Assembly (NCBI GenBank): GCA_963921195.1
Contig: OY992538.1
Coordinates: forward strand, 88,659,904-88,723,903
DNA length: 64,000 bases
Direction of reading: 5' to 3'
Origin: Pegoplata infirma
Lineage: Eukaryota > Arthropoda > Insecta > Diptera > Anthomyiidae
Shown: one piece after another, positions 32,461-43,440 of the stretch
Numbering within the stretch: position 1 is the first letter of the stretch
How the letters are laid out: each line of letters begins with the position of its first letter
Position numbers and translations under genes: made by a program
Notes under the pieces: generated by a model
The model's database searches: none
What the model saw: only the letters and a program-made list of their open reading frames with translations
What the model was told of the DNA's origin: nothing

Positions 32461-33660
32461 TTGTTTGAGAATTACTTCATCAACATTATTAGATTTTTTG
32501 CCGATTATTTCATTTATGATTTGCCACGTTACTCGAATATTGTTTCTATTTTCATAAAATTTGTTTTTGTAATAAAATTTTTTTGCATATTTTAATTGTT
32601 TATTTAATGTATTTCTATATTTTTTATATTCATTTTCATAAAATTTATTATTTCTATTTGTTGACCATTTTTTATAAAGTTTATCCCTAGTTTCACAGTT
32701 TTTAATTAAATTTTCATTCATCCAAGGATTTGGAATTCTATTTTTCTTTTTTTGTACAATTGTTTTAGAATTTTCATAAATTTGATTAAACTTTTCATGT
32801 ATTAAATTGAACATTTTATTTGGGTTTTTTTCGTTTTCTATTTCGTGCCAGCTTGTAGTACAGATCTGATTATTTACTTTATAATTACTTATTTTGGTGT
32901 ATTGGGTATCATTTATTATTGCTCTGCTTATCTTCTCAATTTCTGGTAGACAACACATTAGAGAATAATGATCAGAGATATTTGTTTTTATTATAGATGA
33001 ATATATGTTTGTATTTATGTTTTTAAGTTTAACAAAGAGATGATCAATACACGTGTGAGTATCTCTATTTAAATCTTCTCTTGTGCATTCGTCAATCATA
33101 CATTGCAGACCATTGGTTGACATCATATCAATATAAAGAGTAGTGTTAAAGTCTCTTTTTAAAAGATCGATATTTATATCCCCAACTACAATAGTACTTT
33201 GTTGTTTATTTACTTTGTTTAACAAATCATCTAATTCTGTAATAAACTCATTTATTTTGTTGGATGGGGGACGGTAAATTGCAAAGAGGGAAATATTTTC
33301 ATTTGCTTGAATGTTTATATGTAGGGACTCAAACGATTTTGTATTAATCGATATGTTTGTGCATGGTATGGTCTCTTTGACGTAAACTGCTACACCTCCA
33401 CCCCCTCTATCATCTCTGTTTACAAATGTTGAGTTGAAGCCATTTATACCGTAAAAGGGAGTTTCATTGTCTTCTATATTTGTTTCAACAAGAACGATTA
33501 TTTTAATTAAATGTATCACACCATGTATTGTAGCCAAAAAGGAGTTAAAATTTGTCCGAAGTGAACGAATATTTAAAAAAAGTATGGATATAGGATAACT
33601 TAAGAGGTCAGGATTTATTTGACTAACAGTGTCAACTGTTTCAAAAAGTATATTGTTCAT
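32446..33660 (-). CDS. LINE ORF2, APE endonuclease part
   Basis: A 404-aa frame with the APE endonuclease: NIRSL (metal-binding Asn), VETNI (catalytic Glu), GGGVAVYV, FAIYRPP, GDINIDLL (Asp), CIDHLF and SDHYSLM (Asp-His). These nick the target to prime reverse transcription. The last ~150 residues are the Lys/Asn-rich linker normally leading into the RT. It ends ACT TTA AAA ACA TGA; one base of slippage on TTTAAAA leads directly into the RT frame. All catalytic residues visible are kept, so decay is minimal. Confidence 0.9.
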   Translation of the reverse strand: MNNILFETVDTVSQINPDLLSYPISILFLNIRSLRTNFNSFLATIHGVIHLIKIIVLVETNIEDNETPFYGINGFNSTFVNRDDRGGGGVAVYVKETIPCTNISINTKSFESLHINIQANENISLFAIYRPPSNKINEFITELDDLLNKVNKQQSTIVVGDINIDLLKRDFNTTLYIDMMSTNGLQCMIDECTREDLNRDTHTCIDHLFVKLKNINTNIYSSIIKTNISDHYSLMCCLPEIEKISRAIINDTQYTKISNYKVNNQICTTSWHEIENEKNPNKMFNLIHEKFNQIYENSKTIVQKKKNRIPNPWMNENLIKNCETRDKLYKKWSTNRNNKFYENEYKKYRNTLNKQLKYAKKFYYKNKFYENRNNIRVTWQIINEIIGKKSNNVDEVILKQTLKT

Positions 33661-33747
33661 GTTGAGTTGCGTTTTTTGTTTTGTTTTTTTTTTTAAATAA
33701 AAGATTTTTTTTTTTTTTAATTTATTAAGACAATTAAATTTTTTTAT

Positions 33748-34871
33748 TTACATAATTAGTTCAATATCACATGCATTTAGGATTACAATTGTATTTGAAG
33801 TTTCACTTTTTTTAGCTAACACATGACCATTTTTATACCACGCAAACTTCCATCCGGATTCCTTAGCTTTTGTCTTTGCTAACCATAAAAGCTTACGATT
33901 ATGAGCTGATAGTTCATCATTTATATAAACACTATCCTCATTGTTGGTTTTAGTATTTTGTGTATCAGTATCCACCTTAAATATACCTCCTTTTACCCTA
34001 TGACGAGTTATGTTTGACATCATTTCCTTTTTTTTATTTAGTGAGCAAAACTCAACTATTATTTTGTTTTGTTTATTTAGTTTGTATGCATTGCTAATAT
34101 CAGTGTCTAAAATTTCAACATTAACAGAAGCAGCGATCGTTTTTATAACTTCGACGGGTGTAAGTTTTTCGTTTTTTACGTTTTTAATCTCTACATTCTT
34201 GTTTAGAATTTTTGTTCCAGAGCATTTACTTTATTTTCCATATGTTGAAGGCGAACATCCTTCTCTTTATTTTGCTCTTTTAGGTCATTGACCTGATTAG
34301 CTAAACCAGCCATTGCGTCGGTGAGCTTTGTAAATGCACCAGCCATCTCTTCACGTAACGCATTGTGTGTTGTGTTTAAACTAATTGTTAATTGCTGTAT
34401 AGCGGTCTTTATGTCTGTCATGTCGTTTGTAACAGTTGTTTTAAATGAACTGAAATCGGATTTAAGATCTTGCACATTTGAGTTGACGGTATCTAAAAAA
34501 AGGGAGTCTTTGTAATGTTTTGCATTTTCATCATCACAATTATCATCATTAATTTGTTTGTTTTGTTGTTGATCTTGTTGTTGTTTATCTGAATGTTGTT
34601 GGTCTTGTTGTTTTCCTTCGTAGGTCACCGCCTGGTATAGATTGTTTGGTGATTTACTACGGGCTTGTCCTCTACATACCACACATTTCCATGAATTTTT
34701 TTTTTCAGTATTCATGTTCGTATATGTTGACTCAGAAACTATAGCGCAAGGAGAGTAATGAAATTTACGACCACAATGACGACAATTTACATAGTCTCCA
34801 GTAATGGGCAAAGATTTATTGCAAGTGCTACAGAGAGCACTTGTTGCTGTTAGATAATTTTGCACACTCAT
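33748..34871 (-). pseudogene. LINE ORF1, PHD-like finger and RNA-binding region, frameshifted
   Basis: The first part (34871-34203, 222 aa) has a PHD-like finger: C14, C17, C30, C33, H38, C42, C63, C66; then a Gln-rich stretch and a long coiled coil (about residues 130-222), probably for oligomerisation. It stops in TTC TAA at 34203. The second part reads in the -1 frame from about 34212 to 33748 and carries a charged RNA-binding-type domain ending with the conserved HNRKLLWLAKTKAKESGWKF-type segment followed by NGHVLAKK. One extra A in the CAAAAATTC run would join them. Possible causes are a real 1-nt deletion or a homopolymer error. Nucleic-acid chaperone role is inferred from the family. 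Confidence 0.8.
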
Positions 34872-35145
34872 TTTTGATACTCTTAGTTATCTTTTTGTTT
34901 AAGTTTTTTTTTTTTCAAATAAAAAATCAATATGAAATAATATTTCAATTTTATGATTTTTAGTTTATTATTTTTTTAAAAGGAAAAAATAAAAAAGGTT
35001 TTTTTTTTTTTTTAGTTTTTATGCATTATTAAAAGGCACTTTAAAAGTTTTTTTTTTTGATATTTTTTGATTGTTTTTTTTTTAATAGTTTTCACTGTTT
35101 TTGTAGTGTTTTATTTAAGCGATAGAAAAATACACGTCTGTTCAC
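34872..35145 (-). other. 5' UTR of the CR1/L2-like LINE
   Basis: T-rich on the plus strand with many homopolymer runs. A more complex sequence, ACGTCTGTTCACAACGAATG, at about 35133-35152 may mark the 5' end, but the boundary cannot be fixed without another copy. Confidence 0.35.
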
Positions 35146-35330
35146 AACGAATGCCGGACTCTATTACTGGACATGACCAAGCTTAAATTCAAACTTTATA
35201 AATTACCTGAATAACATTTTTTAAAATAATACTCGCTTGAAAATAACGTGTTATATTATTTGCTTTGTCTTTAACAAATTGCATCAACTATAAGAAAGTT
35301 TCCAATGTAAGTATTGTCGCCCACTGTATA

Positions 35331-35960
35331 TATTCATGATAGTCGATCGATTTTAAGACGATCTAGTGATGTCCGTCCGTCCGTCTTTCTGTCTGTTGAA
35401 AACACGTTAATTTTTGAAAAACTTTTCAGGGACTCCTTAAGTTCAGCATATATGTTGGTCATTTACCTGGTCAGGTTAGTATTGTAATCCAGGGAATTCG
35501 GTCCTGTGGTTCAAAAGTTATAAGCAAAAGATTGAATTTCGGCAATGGTTTTTCGCGAATTTACGACATATTATCAGGCGTTCCCCTATTCTAGTTTGTG
35601 TTGAATTTCGGTCAAATCGGTGCAGTTATTCAAAAGTTGTTAGCAAATCCGTGAATTTCAGTTTGTTAAATTCGTTTGTTGAAAAAACCGAGCTTGAATA
35701 TAACAAGCTTTAAACACATTGGTAAGCCACAAAATTGCTTTACAAAGTGGTTTTGTCACTTAAAAATATTTTTACACCAAAAACAAATTTACACTCCAAA
35801 ATAAATTTACCCTCAAAAAATAGTACTACTATTTTTTATTTTTTTTTTACAAAATTGACAAAAAAAAAGTTTTTTAATCAAAATAAATCAAAATTGTTAA
35901 TTTTTTTTACATTAAAAAATTTAATAGATTCGGCCAATTCGAATTTAACTTTTCTACTTG
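35331..35960 (+). mobile_element. DINE-1-like (Helentron) element, type 1, head missing
   Basis: Begins inside the TA run (CTGTATATATTCATGAT), then GATCGATTTTAAGACGATCT, GATGTCCGTCCGTCCGTCT core, repeated TCAAAAGTTATAAGCAAA blocks, and the end GATTCGGCCAATTCGAATTT, CTTTTCTACTTG. Non-coding. Confidence 0.75.
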
Positions 35961-35974
35961 TGTTTTATTATTTT

Positions 35975-36226
35975 AAGAGCTCTGAAATTATCAAGAAAAT
36001 TGTTCACCGAAACGAGCATGATAGTTAACATGATAACATTCAAGCGAAATTATTTTAATTTTATTGTTTAAATTATTCTAAGCGGTTTTTATGAAAGACT
36101 TAAACGTTCGTTAAATAAAAAAAAGACTTCTTAGGGGAAAATTTTATAACTCGGCGCTCTAATCATGATCTTGCTATTATCAGGTATAAAATATTGCCGG
36201 TAACGAAGTTCCGGCGGGCCAGCTAG
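35975..36226 (+). mobile_element. Helitron-like 3' end, F-related
   Basis: GAAATTATCAAGAAAATTGT, ACCGAAACGAGCATGATA and the terminus GGTAACGAAGTTCCGGCGGG, then CCAGCTAG|T. The GC hairpin followed by CTAG before T is typical of Helitron 3' ends. It is the same sequence type as the inner ends of composite F at 14755-14790 and 21205-21245. Confidence 0.6.
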
Positions 36227-36796
36227 TTTCTTTAATAAAAAAATTTTCTTTAGAAAATTTAAAATTTTCTTAAAAAAAAGTCCAATAGAAAGCTTCTCAA
36301 ATTCTAAAACATATTTTTTTAAAACTTTCCCTTAAAAAATCTTTGACATCAAATCTTAGAAACACTTTATCAAATCAATTACAAAGTCTTAAGTATACCC
36401 AAAAATCATTATCCGTTGTAATTTGGTACTGAGATAATTTTAAAACCGCCTTGATACTACTTAATTTAACAAATAAATCATTTAACATTTGATTTTTATA
36501 AAACCATCAATTATTCATCATTTCAACATTACATTGCTACTTTTTTTTTGTTTCCCTGCAAAAACAAAATCTTGTTTATTTTATAATTTTTCATTTGAAA
36601 TTAACAAAAAAAAAAAAAAAAATTCAAACCCTCGACACAAAACACATCAACATTTGTGATTTTTATTGTAGTCCCAACTTCAACCCTTGGAAGAAGGAAA
36701 ATAATAATAATAATAGAAAAAAAAAACAACAAAACACATGTTTTTACTTAAGCCTAATAACACATGCATAACATCACTCTAAATTCCAGGCACCAG
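36227..36796. other. No gene; probably unique intronic DNA
   Basis: AT-rich with A-runs and an AATAATAATAATAAT stretch (about 36700). It matched no repeat in the window. Confidence 0.4.
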
Positions 36797-37148
36797 TAGT
36801 GCGATTCAGTAACTTTTTTAACGAAATTATCGATATCGTTAACTAACGAGAATTGTCGGTTGTTTTAACGAATATGTGATTCTATAAATTTTTCAATTAT
36901 CGACAAGAATTAACGACAAAAATAGTTAATTTGAAATTTGTTTATTTTTAAATTGTATTGAGAACCGAAAATTTTCGTTAACTTTAACTTAAAAAAAAAT
37001 TTTGTTGATAAGTTAACGATTTTCAATAACGACAAAATTCAGTAGAAAAAAGTTATAGAATTGCTTTCAAAGACAATTGTCGATAATTAACGATTTTTGA
37101 CAATATAACTACCGATTTTTGTCGTTAAAAAGTTAGTGAATTGCGCTA
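36797..37148. mobile_element. MITE-like element with TAGTGCGATTC termini
   Basis: Left end TAGTGCGATTCAGTAAC and right end GTTAGTGAATTGCGCTA are imperfect inverted repeats. The interior is filled with TTAACGA, TATCGA and their complements, as in hAT-type subterminal arrays. No convincing 8-bp duplication was found at either boundary, so family is unsure. Confidence 0.5.
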
Positions 37149-37639
37149 CAGAACGGAAATACACACAACATAGAACAAAAAAAAAACATACCTACACTTA
37201 AACACAAATACAGTGATGATTTGCAAAAAAAGAACACTGTCATCCATCCTTTTTTGCTGTTTGTATCTTATAATGTCACGTAAGTGAATTATTTCTAGAA
37301 TTGGCAATTTTTCCATTTATTTGAGAATTCACTGTTTTATTTTGCATTACATTTCCAATTATTTAAATAAGTTAAATGCTTTCTTTTTTCTCATCCTCCA
37401 CAGTTTTTTAATCTAGCTTGTCATCTTTACACTTAACCAGATATTAAGTTGATGATGATTTCCTTGTCGGATTTTTTTTTTTCATGCACTTCATGTAAGT
37501 TAGATTTTGTGTTTTACAGAAAATATAATGTTTTAAGATTTTTAATGTTTACAAAAAAAGGGGGCTTACATTTTTATAATAAAAACATAAATTTTTAAAT
37601 AAAAACGTCTTTAAAACTAAAAGGCAGGGTAAGAAATAG
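37149..37639. other. No gene; unassigned DNA
   Basis: Mixed sequence with CTCATCCTCCACAG and TTCATGTAAGTT strings resembling splice signals, but no ORF between them. Nothing else recognised. Confidence 0.4.
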
Positions 37640-39432
37640 CACACGCATGTGCCGCACGCACATCACATTTTGAAATGTGACATGTACCGATAACATGTCA
37701 CATTAGACTGGCATTTTTCTGTATAGATAAATTTTTTTCTTCTCCGATTTTCAAAGTCCGGGGTATTTTTTATTCTACTAGGCCTAAACCTCATGTAGAA
37801 CCGATTTGAGGCCAATCGGATTAAATTAACCCGTGACGCCCGGCGGTCAAAGTTTTGGATTTTTGAAAATTAAAAAAAAAAAAATAAAAAAAAAATATCT
37901 TTCGACACATCATATTTGTTAATTTTTATGTGCTGAACACGAATATCAAAAAACAATTAAAATCGGTAGAACAGTTTTCGATATATCGCCATTTGAAATT
38001 TGCAAAAGATGGCGGTTTTTTCTTACGTTCAAGAAATTTTTTAAAAAAAGTCTCAAAATTTCATTCCGTCGACGCTTTTGTAGAGCTTGAGACAATCTTT
38101 CACTTAAAACTAATTTCAGCCAAATTCGATCATTTTAAACCGTGGCGCCCTTCGATCAAAGTTTTGGGCTTTTGGAAAATTTCCTGCAAAATTTTGGATT
38201 TTTAAAAATGAAAAATAAAAAAAAAAAATATCTTGCGATACATTATTTTTTATTATTTTAAGCATGCTGAATACAAATATCAAAATATTTATAAAATCGA
38301 TCGAACGGTTTTCGAGATATAGCCATTTAAAATTTGTCAAAAAATTGCAAAATGGGGGATTTTTTCCTACACTAAGAAAATTAACTGTTTGTAGGTTATT
38401 TTAAAAAGTAATCAGTAAAGTCATTTTAAAAGAAAAATCACTTATTTTATAAAGGATTTAATTTTTTTACTGTTTCTATAGTTTAAAAAAAATAATTTAC
38501 TGTATTAAAAACGAATTTTCTGTTACATTTAATTTCGGCAGTAAAAAAATTTATTCTATAGTTTTACTGTTTTTCAATACAAAATAACTGAATATTCACT
38601 GGTTTTTTAATGTGTTGGTTAGTCATTAAATTAACATTTAAAATTGACTGTAATGTGTTTTTATTTTAAATGAAAAAACAGTGGAATGGTTTTTAAATAA
38701 AATATCATTTGTTTTAAGTGAATATTCACTGGAATTTACCTATATAATTTTTTGAGTGTACGTTTAATATATTTTTTAAAAAAAAACTCTAAAAATTTCT
38801 TTATTTTAACCCTTTTATAGAGATTTATACAATCTTTTATTTAAGCTTAATTTGAACCAAATCCGATAATTTGTACCCTTGGCAACCTTCTATCAAAGTT
38901 TAGGGTTTTTGGTAAACAGTTTCTAAAAAGCCAAAACTTTGATCGATGGTCGCCACGGTTTAAAATGATCGGATTTGGCTGAAATTAGTTTTAAATGAAA
39001 GATTGTCTCAAGCTCTACAAAAGGGGTCGGCGGAATGAAATTTTAAGAATTTTTTTAAAAAATTTCTTGAACGAAGGAAAAAACCGTAATTTTTTACAAA
39101 TTTGAAATGGCGATATCTCGAAAACCGATCGAGCGATTTTTATTTTTTTATTTTTTTGATATACGTGCTCAGCGCATCAAAATTAACAAATATGATGTGT
39201 CGAAAGATAAATATTTTTTTAATTTTATTTATAAAAATTTTTCAAAAATCCAAAACTTTGACCGCCGGGCGCCACGGGTTAATTTAATCCGATTGACCTC
39301 AAATTTGTACCACATAAGTTTTAGACCTAGGACAATAAAATTTGCCCGGACACTTGGGAAAATCGAAAGATGACAAAAAAAAAATGCCAGTCTAATGTCA
39401 CATGTGCCGTGTTCTATACTTTCGGCACATGG
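37640..39432. mobile_element. Foldback element, family K, with an insertion
   Basis: Arms: left from CACGCATGTGCCGC through ATGTCACATTAGACTGGCAT, and right from ATGCCAGTCTAATGTCACAT to CGGCACATGG. Deeper, GACGCCCGGCGGTCAAAGTT at ~37830 pairs with AACTTTGACCGCCGGGCGCC at ~39253. Within each arm a related ~330-bp unit recurs (TTTTCGATATATCGCCATTT and similar). ORFs of 60-90 codons are symmetry products. A MITE sits at 38370-38758. Confidence 0.75.
38370..38758. mobile_element. 389-bp MITE with CACTNAAAAAATTA termini, TA duplication
   Basis: Left end CACTAAGAAAATTAACTG and right end AATTTTTTGAGTG, flanked by TA at 38368-38369 and 38759-38760. The interior holds TTTTACTGTTTT-type and GAATATTCACTGG motifs in both orientations. 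The ends match the element at 23058-24632, so both probably belong to one TA-inserting (Tc1/mariner-type) family group. Confidence 0.75.
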
Positions 39433-39447
39433 ACCATTTCAGATGTT

Positions 39448-39676
39448 TACCATTTCTAATTGTATTTTAAAACTTTCCAAATGTATTTTAAAATTGTCCA
39501 TATGTATTTAAAAATTGTCCATATATATATTTTAAAACTTTCCTAATGAATTTTAAAATTGTCCAAATATATTTTTAAACTGTCCAAATGTATTTTGAAA
39601 TTGTCCAAATGCATTTTAAAATTGACCATATAAATTTTAAAATTGTGCATATGTATTTTAAAATTGTCCAAATTAG
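39448..39676 (+). repeat. Tandem repeat, ~21-bp unit
   Basis: About ten units of the type TGTATTTTAAAATTGTCCA. An ORF with repeated NFKIH on the minus strand and its plus-strand mirror are reading frames of this repeat. Confidence 0.85.
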
Positions 39677-39687
39677 TGCCTACTGTC

Positions 39688-39826
39688 AGTGCCGTAGTAC
39701 CGGGAATACCGGTATTCCCTGTTCTCGGTATTACAGGCAAATGGTACCGGTTCCAGTTCTGACGGTATTCCCGGGAATACCGGAATTCCCGGTTCCGGAT
39801 CTGACAGTATTCCCGGGACTACCTGT
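39688..39826. repeat. CCGGGAATACCGG palindrome block, possible hAT remnant
   Basis: TTCCCGGGAATACCGG and related palindromes recur. The block starts CAGTGCCGTAGTACCGGG and ends CCCGGGACTACCTG, roughly inverted. CAGTG suggests a hAT end, but the 8-bp flanks do not match. Confidence 0.4.
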
Positions 39827-40359
39827 ATGTATATTTTTTAAAATTTTGTACAATTTAGATTTTTTCTTTGCTTTTACCAAAAAAAAATACAAAACATGTA
39901 AAAAACACCATTTCCACTTTTTTATAATATTTTCAAAGCCATCGATAGTATGTTTTAAAGTAATTTTTTTAAATGGATTGGCGCAAACAGCTTTAAAAGA
40001 ATACTTGCAAGTGAAGTCTCCCTAGTGTCACCCGCGAATCTTTATGGAATTGGTTTTATTTTCTAGGGCAGAAAAAATAAAGGGACACGTATTCTTTTTA
40101 AGCGGCCCAAATTCATATTTAGGTGAAAAAAGGAAGGGGGAAGACAAGGCCATTTTTCAGTTTTTTTCGTCAATCTCCTATATTATGCAAAGAAACCTAG
40201 TCATGTTACATACCGCAATGTGTTCATTAGGAAACATAACTATTAATAATATGAATGAGTATATAACATGTGTGGCCCTATAAATAGCTCCCGCTTAAAT
40301 GCGTCACTAAATTTGTGAGATTCAAAATTTTTTAAAACATATTCTTGATGGCTCTGGAA
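39827..40359. other. No gene; unassigned DNA
   Basis: An ORF of about 79 codons at 40044 has no recognised motif. No repeat match seen. Confidence 0.4.
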
Positions 40360-41062
40360 ATATTATTGCTTAAATTGTGGTGAGCAGATAAAAGACACGC
40401 CCACTTCTAAAATATTGTGAGTTTTTTGAAAAACAGTCGTATTTCTATAAATAAGACAAATCAGCTCTAAATCAGTTATCTAAACGGAACTAAACAAGTT
40501 TTTGGTAAGTGCAAAAATAAATGCATCGTGACGTATGAGTGATATGGAAAATTAAATTGGACATTCAAATTTTAAAGCCAATTTTCTCGAAAACAAAAAA
40601 TAACTGCTCTCTAAAAAATTTGATATGATGTAGAGAATAAAATTAAATTTATTTTAAAATTTAAAAAAATAAAAAATAATAATGGCACGTTTTTTGCTAC
40701 ATTGATTTTTATTTTTCATTTGAAAAATTCAGACATAGTTCTGAATTTTTTCCAAAAACAAATAATTCCCATCGATAGCTTATACAAAACACTATAAAAT
40801 AGAAGTGCTTCGAAAATTTTAGAATGGTTGAGTTACTGTAGAAAAAATTAACTATAAAGCAACATCATGCAACATTTGCTTAATTTTACCACGTTTGACC
40901 ACGCCTATCTCGCCCATTTTACCGAAAAACGAAAACTTTTGTTCCACGATTTGTTACTTCCGTAAAGGTCAATAAGCTCCCAAAGCTTGATTTTGATCCA
41001 ACAACATTTTTTTTGTGGTACGTTTGAAATAAAAACCTTCATATGTTCATATGCCCTCAAAT
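40360..41062 (-). mobile_element. Foldback-related half element, family C'
   Basis: Carries GACAAATCAGCTCTAAATCA, AAACAAGTTTTTGGTAAGTGC, the CAGACATAGTTCTGAA hairpin, GACCACGCCTATCTCGCCCA and the outer end CCTTCATATG. The order parallels family C (hairpin, ATCGATAGC, CGCC...) but the sequence differs. Related copies at 51345-51962 and 53225-57951. Confidence 0.65.
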
Positions 41063-41754
41063 TCCAAATACTTTCCGTGCCAATCCGCAGTTAAAAAACA
41101 GGTTTTTCATTACTGAACGTGTAGCAAATTTTATTTTAGCACTCGATTCGACGTCAAATTTTAATGTTAAAAAATTATTCTAAAAGGTTCCAAAAAGTTG
41201 CAATAAAGCGCAGAAAAACCGATGATTTAAAAAACTAGTGAATAAAATATACCCTCCACATTTTACTCTTTTTATTTTTTTCAAATTGTTCTGTTTTTAG
41301 TGCAGAAAATATCAGTGAAAATTTATAAATAAGAATAAAGTCCTGCCGATTTGCAGCACACGTCAGCAAATAAAGCATGTCATAAAAAAAAATAACCTGC
41401 TTTCACACAAATATTTTCTTTTTTAATTTTTAAAAATAACAAAATCTAAACCAAATTGTCTTTTTGCGACTTTTCCAAATTTTTCCGTATTTTTGGCGAT
41501 TTTTGCCATAACGTTTTTATTTGTCCTTTATTATTTAACAATTTTTTTTTAAATAAAAATATGTTATTTTAAGAAATCTGAACAAAATTTAATTTGGAAA
41601 TTTTTTACATCCAATTTGGCGATAAAGCCAAAAAAAAGTCTGGCAACCCCGTTAAATAGACTTAATGAAACCAACACACACCAAACATGAACAACAAATA
41701 ATTTTTTTTTCTCGTTTTATGCGTGCATACAGTAAAAAAATTATAAAAAAAAAC
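41063..41754. other. No gene; unassigned DNA
   Basis: AT-rich, no recognised element. Confidence 0.4.
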
Positions 41755-42088
41755 AACAAACAATTTCAGAACGGGTTCTGAAAATTTTCCATAAAAAAAA
41801 TTTTTAATCGATAGCCAATACAAAACTATATACGAATGTAAATTTTTAAGATTGTGGTGCATTCCGTTTTAATGTGATAAATATTTAATCAAAGCAACTC
41901 GCCACAAATTTTACCATTTTTCCAATATTTGAACACGCCTCCTAAGCCCAGTTTTTGAAAAATTTAAAAACACAAAAACGCAATTTTCTAAGTTCCATAT
42001 AGGGCTATCCATACAACCTATTCAGAAGTTTACGGTACACATGTTTTTTTTCGCTGGACATTTGGTGTGGAATGCCTCATATGTGTGT
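41755..42088 (-). mobile_element. Foldback family C, one arm only
   Basis: Matches the right arm of family C from the TTTCAGAACGGGTTCTGAAA hairpin to the terminus GGACATTTGGTGTGGAATGC, CTCATATG. The other arm is absent. Confidence 0.75.
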
Positions 42089-43440
42089 CTTACCACTTGA
42101 AGTCCCTTTTTTTAAATTTATTGAAATTATCTACTGCAATAACATTTTTTCATTATTCATGTTACAGTGTAATTATTTTTTTGGTTTTTCCAAATTTTAA
42201 AACACCCGGCTAAAAATGAAATATATATGATCATATATGAAGATATATGGATCATATATGGATTTATATAACCATATATTATCATATATGCCTCCATATA
42301 TGTTTATATATGATCTGATCCGAAAATTGGCCCGATATGGGCTCATATGGGCTCATATCGGGCCAATTTTCGGATCAGATCATATATAAACATATATGGA
42401 GGCATATATGATAATATATGGTTATATAAATCCATATATGATCCATATATCTTCATATATGATCATATATATTTCATTTTTAGCCGGGCAAAAAAAAAAA
42501 AAAAAATTGTATAATAGAGATTTCAAAAGGGTGTTAAAAATGCAGGCATTTTTATCATTAATTTAAAATATGTTAGCAAAACACAATATGAAAAATACTT
42601 GTCATTTGAACCTAAAGAATACAAAAATGTTATTACAGTAGACAATTTCAATAGATTTCAAAAATCGGATTGTGTTGCTTAATCAAGTGGTCTGCCACAC
42701 GTTAGATGCCTGGGGAAGTTGTAATAAGTTGGCTGATTTTCAACCGATTTTAGTTTTTGGTAACTTTTAAGAGAGGCATTTTACTCCTTCCGTTTTCTAA
42801 ATTTAAAGGCCCATGCGGAACACCCTTCCCATGTCCGATCGTTCTTAATTTTTGTGAGACGTATTTTTACCTCGAAATGAATACATCTAGGGTAAGTTAG
42901 GGTCAGTATCTACAGCATAATTTTTTTGGAGCACTATAAAAAATAAATCAGAGTCAAAAAATAAGAGGTGCAATTTTCAAAATTAAAAAAAAAAAAATAG
43001 AACGAATTGCGATCACATCACGAATTATGGCTTAAAAGTTGCCTATTTTTGAGTAGAACTTTTAGGCTTTTTTAAAAAAAAATCGAAGGTTTCGGAATTT
43101 TTCAAAAATTCGATTTTAATTTTTACACGTTAAAAAATAAGTAATAATTACTTCGAATAATTTTTTAATATTTTTTTTTTAATTAAATTTAAATACCAAC
43201 AAAACGTTGTCAAACTTTTTTAAGATATCTATATTTTTTTAATGGTCAAAATTAATTGAAAATTTCAATTTTTTAATTTTTTTGAAAAAATCGCCATTTT
43301 GAAAAATTGAACACCATCTTGGAATAAAAGCCTGAAAATTGATGTCCATATTGCATTTAATAAGTACTAAAACATATCCAAAAATAAAATAAATCGAAAG
43401 AGGTCGGGTCTTAAAGTGAGTGATTTGGCCTGTAATGCCC
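42089..43440. mobile_element. Foldback family A copy 2, left arm mostly missing
   Basis: 42101-42204 matches the innermost left arm of copy 1; 42489-43440 matches the right arm, ending TGTAATGCCCCATATA. It lacks the LINE and the 281-bp palindrome of copy 1 and so gives the empty-site reference for both. It has its own palindrome, inserted close to where the LINE entered copy 1. Confidence 0.75.
42205..42488. mobile_element. 284-bp near-perfect palindrome (MITE)
   Basis: CCCGGCTAAAAATGAAAT at the left is mirrored by ATTTCATTTTTAGCCGGG at the right, and the arms match base for base to the centre at 42346/42347 except for two central pairs. The interior is composed of CATATATG-type 8-mers. The flanks read CA on both sides. 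Near-perfection suggests recent insertion or active sequence homogenisation. It would extrude as a cruciform or fold as a 140-bp RNA hairpin. Confidence 0.9.

Larger units (their letters stand above)
30343..35145 (-). mobile_element. CR1/L2-group LINE, nearly full length, two frame breaks
   Basis: Minus-strand non-LTR retrotransposon: 5' UTR (about 34872-35145, boundary uncertain), ORF1 with PHD-like finger, ORF2 with APE endonuclease and reverse transcriptase, 3' UTR (30370-30568) and a 27-nt A-tail (30343-30369 as T on the plus strand). A PHD-like ORF1 finger followed by coiled coil is seen in CR1/L2-group elements. Two 1-nt frame changes, both in A-runs, interrupt the ORFs; otherwise the copy is intact. 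No target duplication was found. It lies in the same sense as the host exon. Confidence 0.88.

Noticed and set aside
34203..34217. Programmed -1 frameshift in ORF1 of the same LINE
   Set aside because: The codons GAA CAA AAA TTC TAA do not form an X-XXY-YYZ heptamer; a 1-nt deletion or base-calling error is simpler.
30281..35160. Target-site duplication for the CR1/L2-like LINE
   Set aside because: Sequence next to the A-tail (TTATTTACTCAATC) was not found near the presumed 5' end. Some CR1-group elements lack a duplication, so its absence is not informative.
39688..39826. Complete hAT MITE
   Set aside because: The ends are only roughly inverted and the flanking octamers differ (CCTACTGT against TATGTATA).
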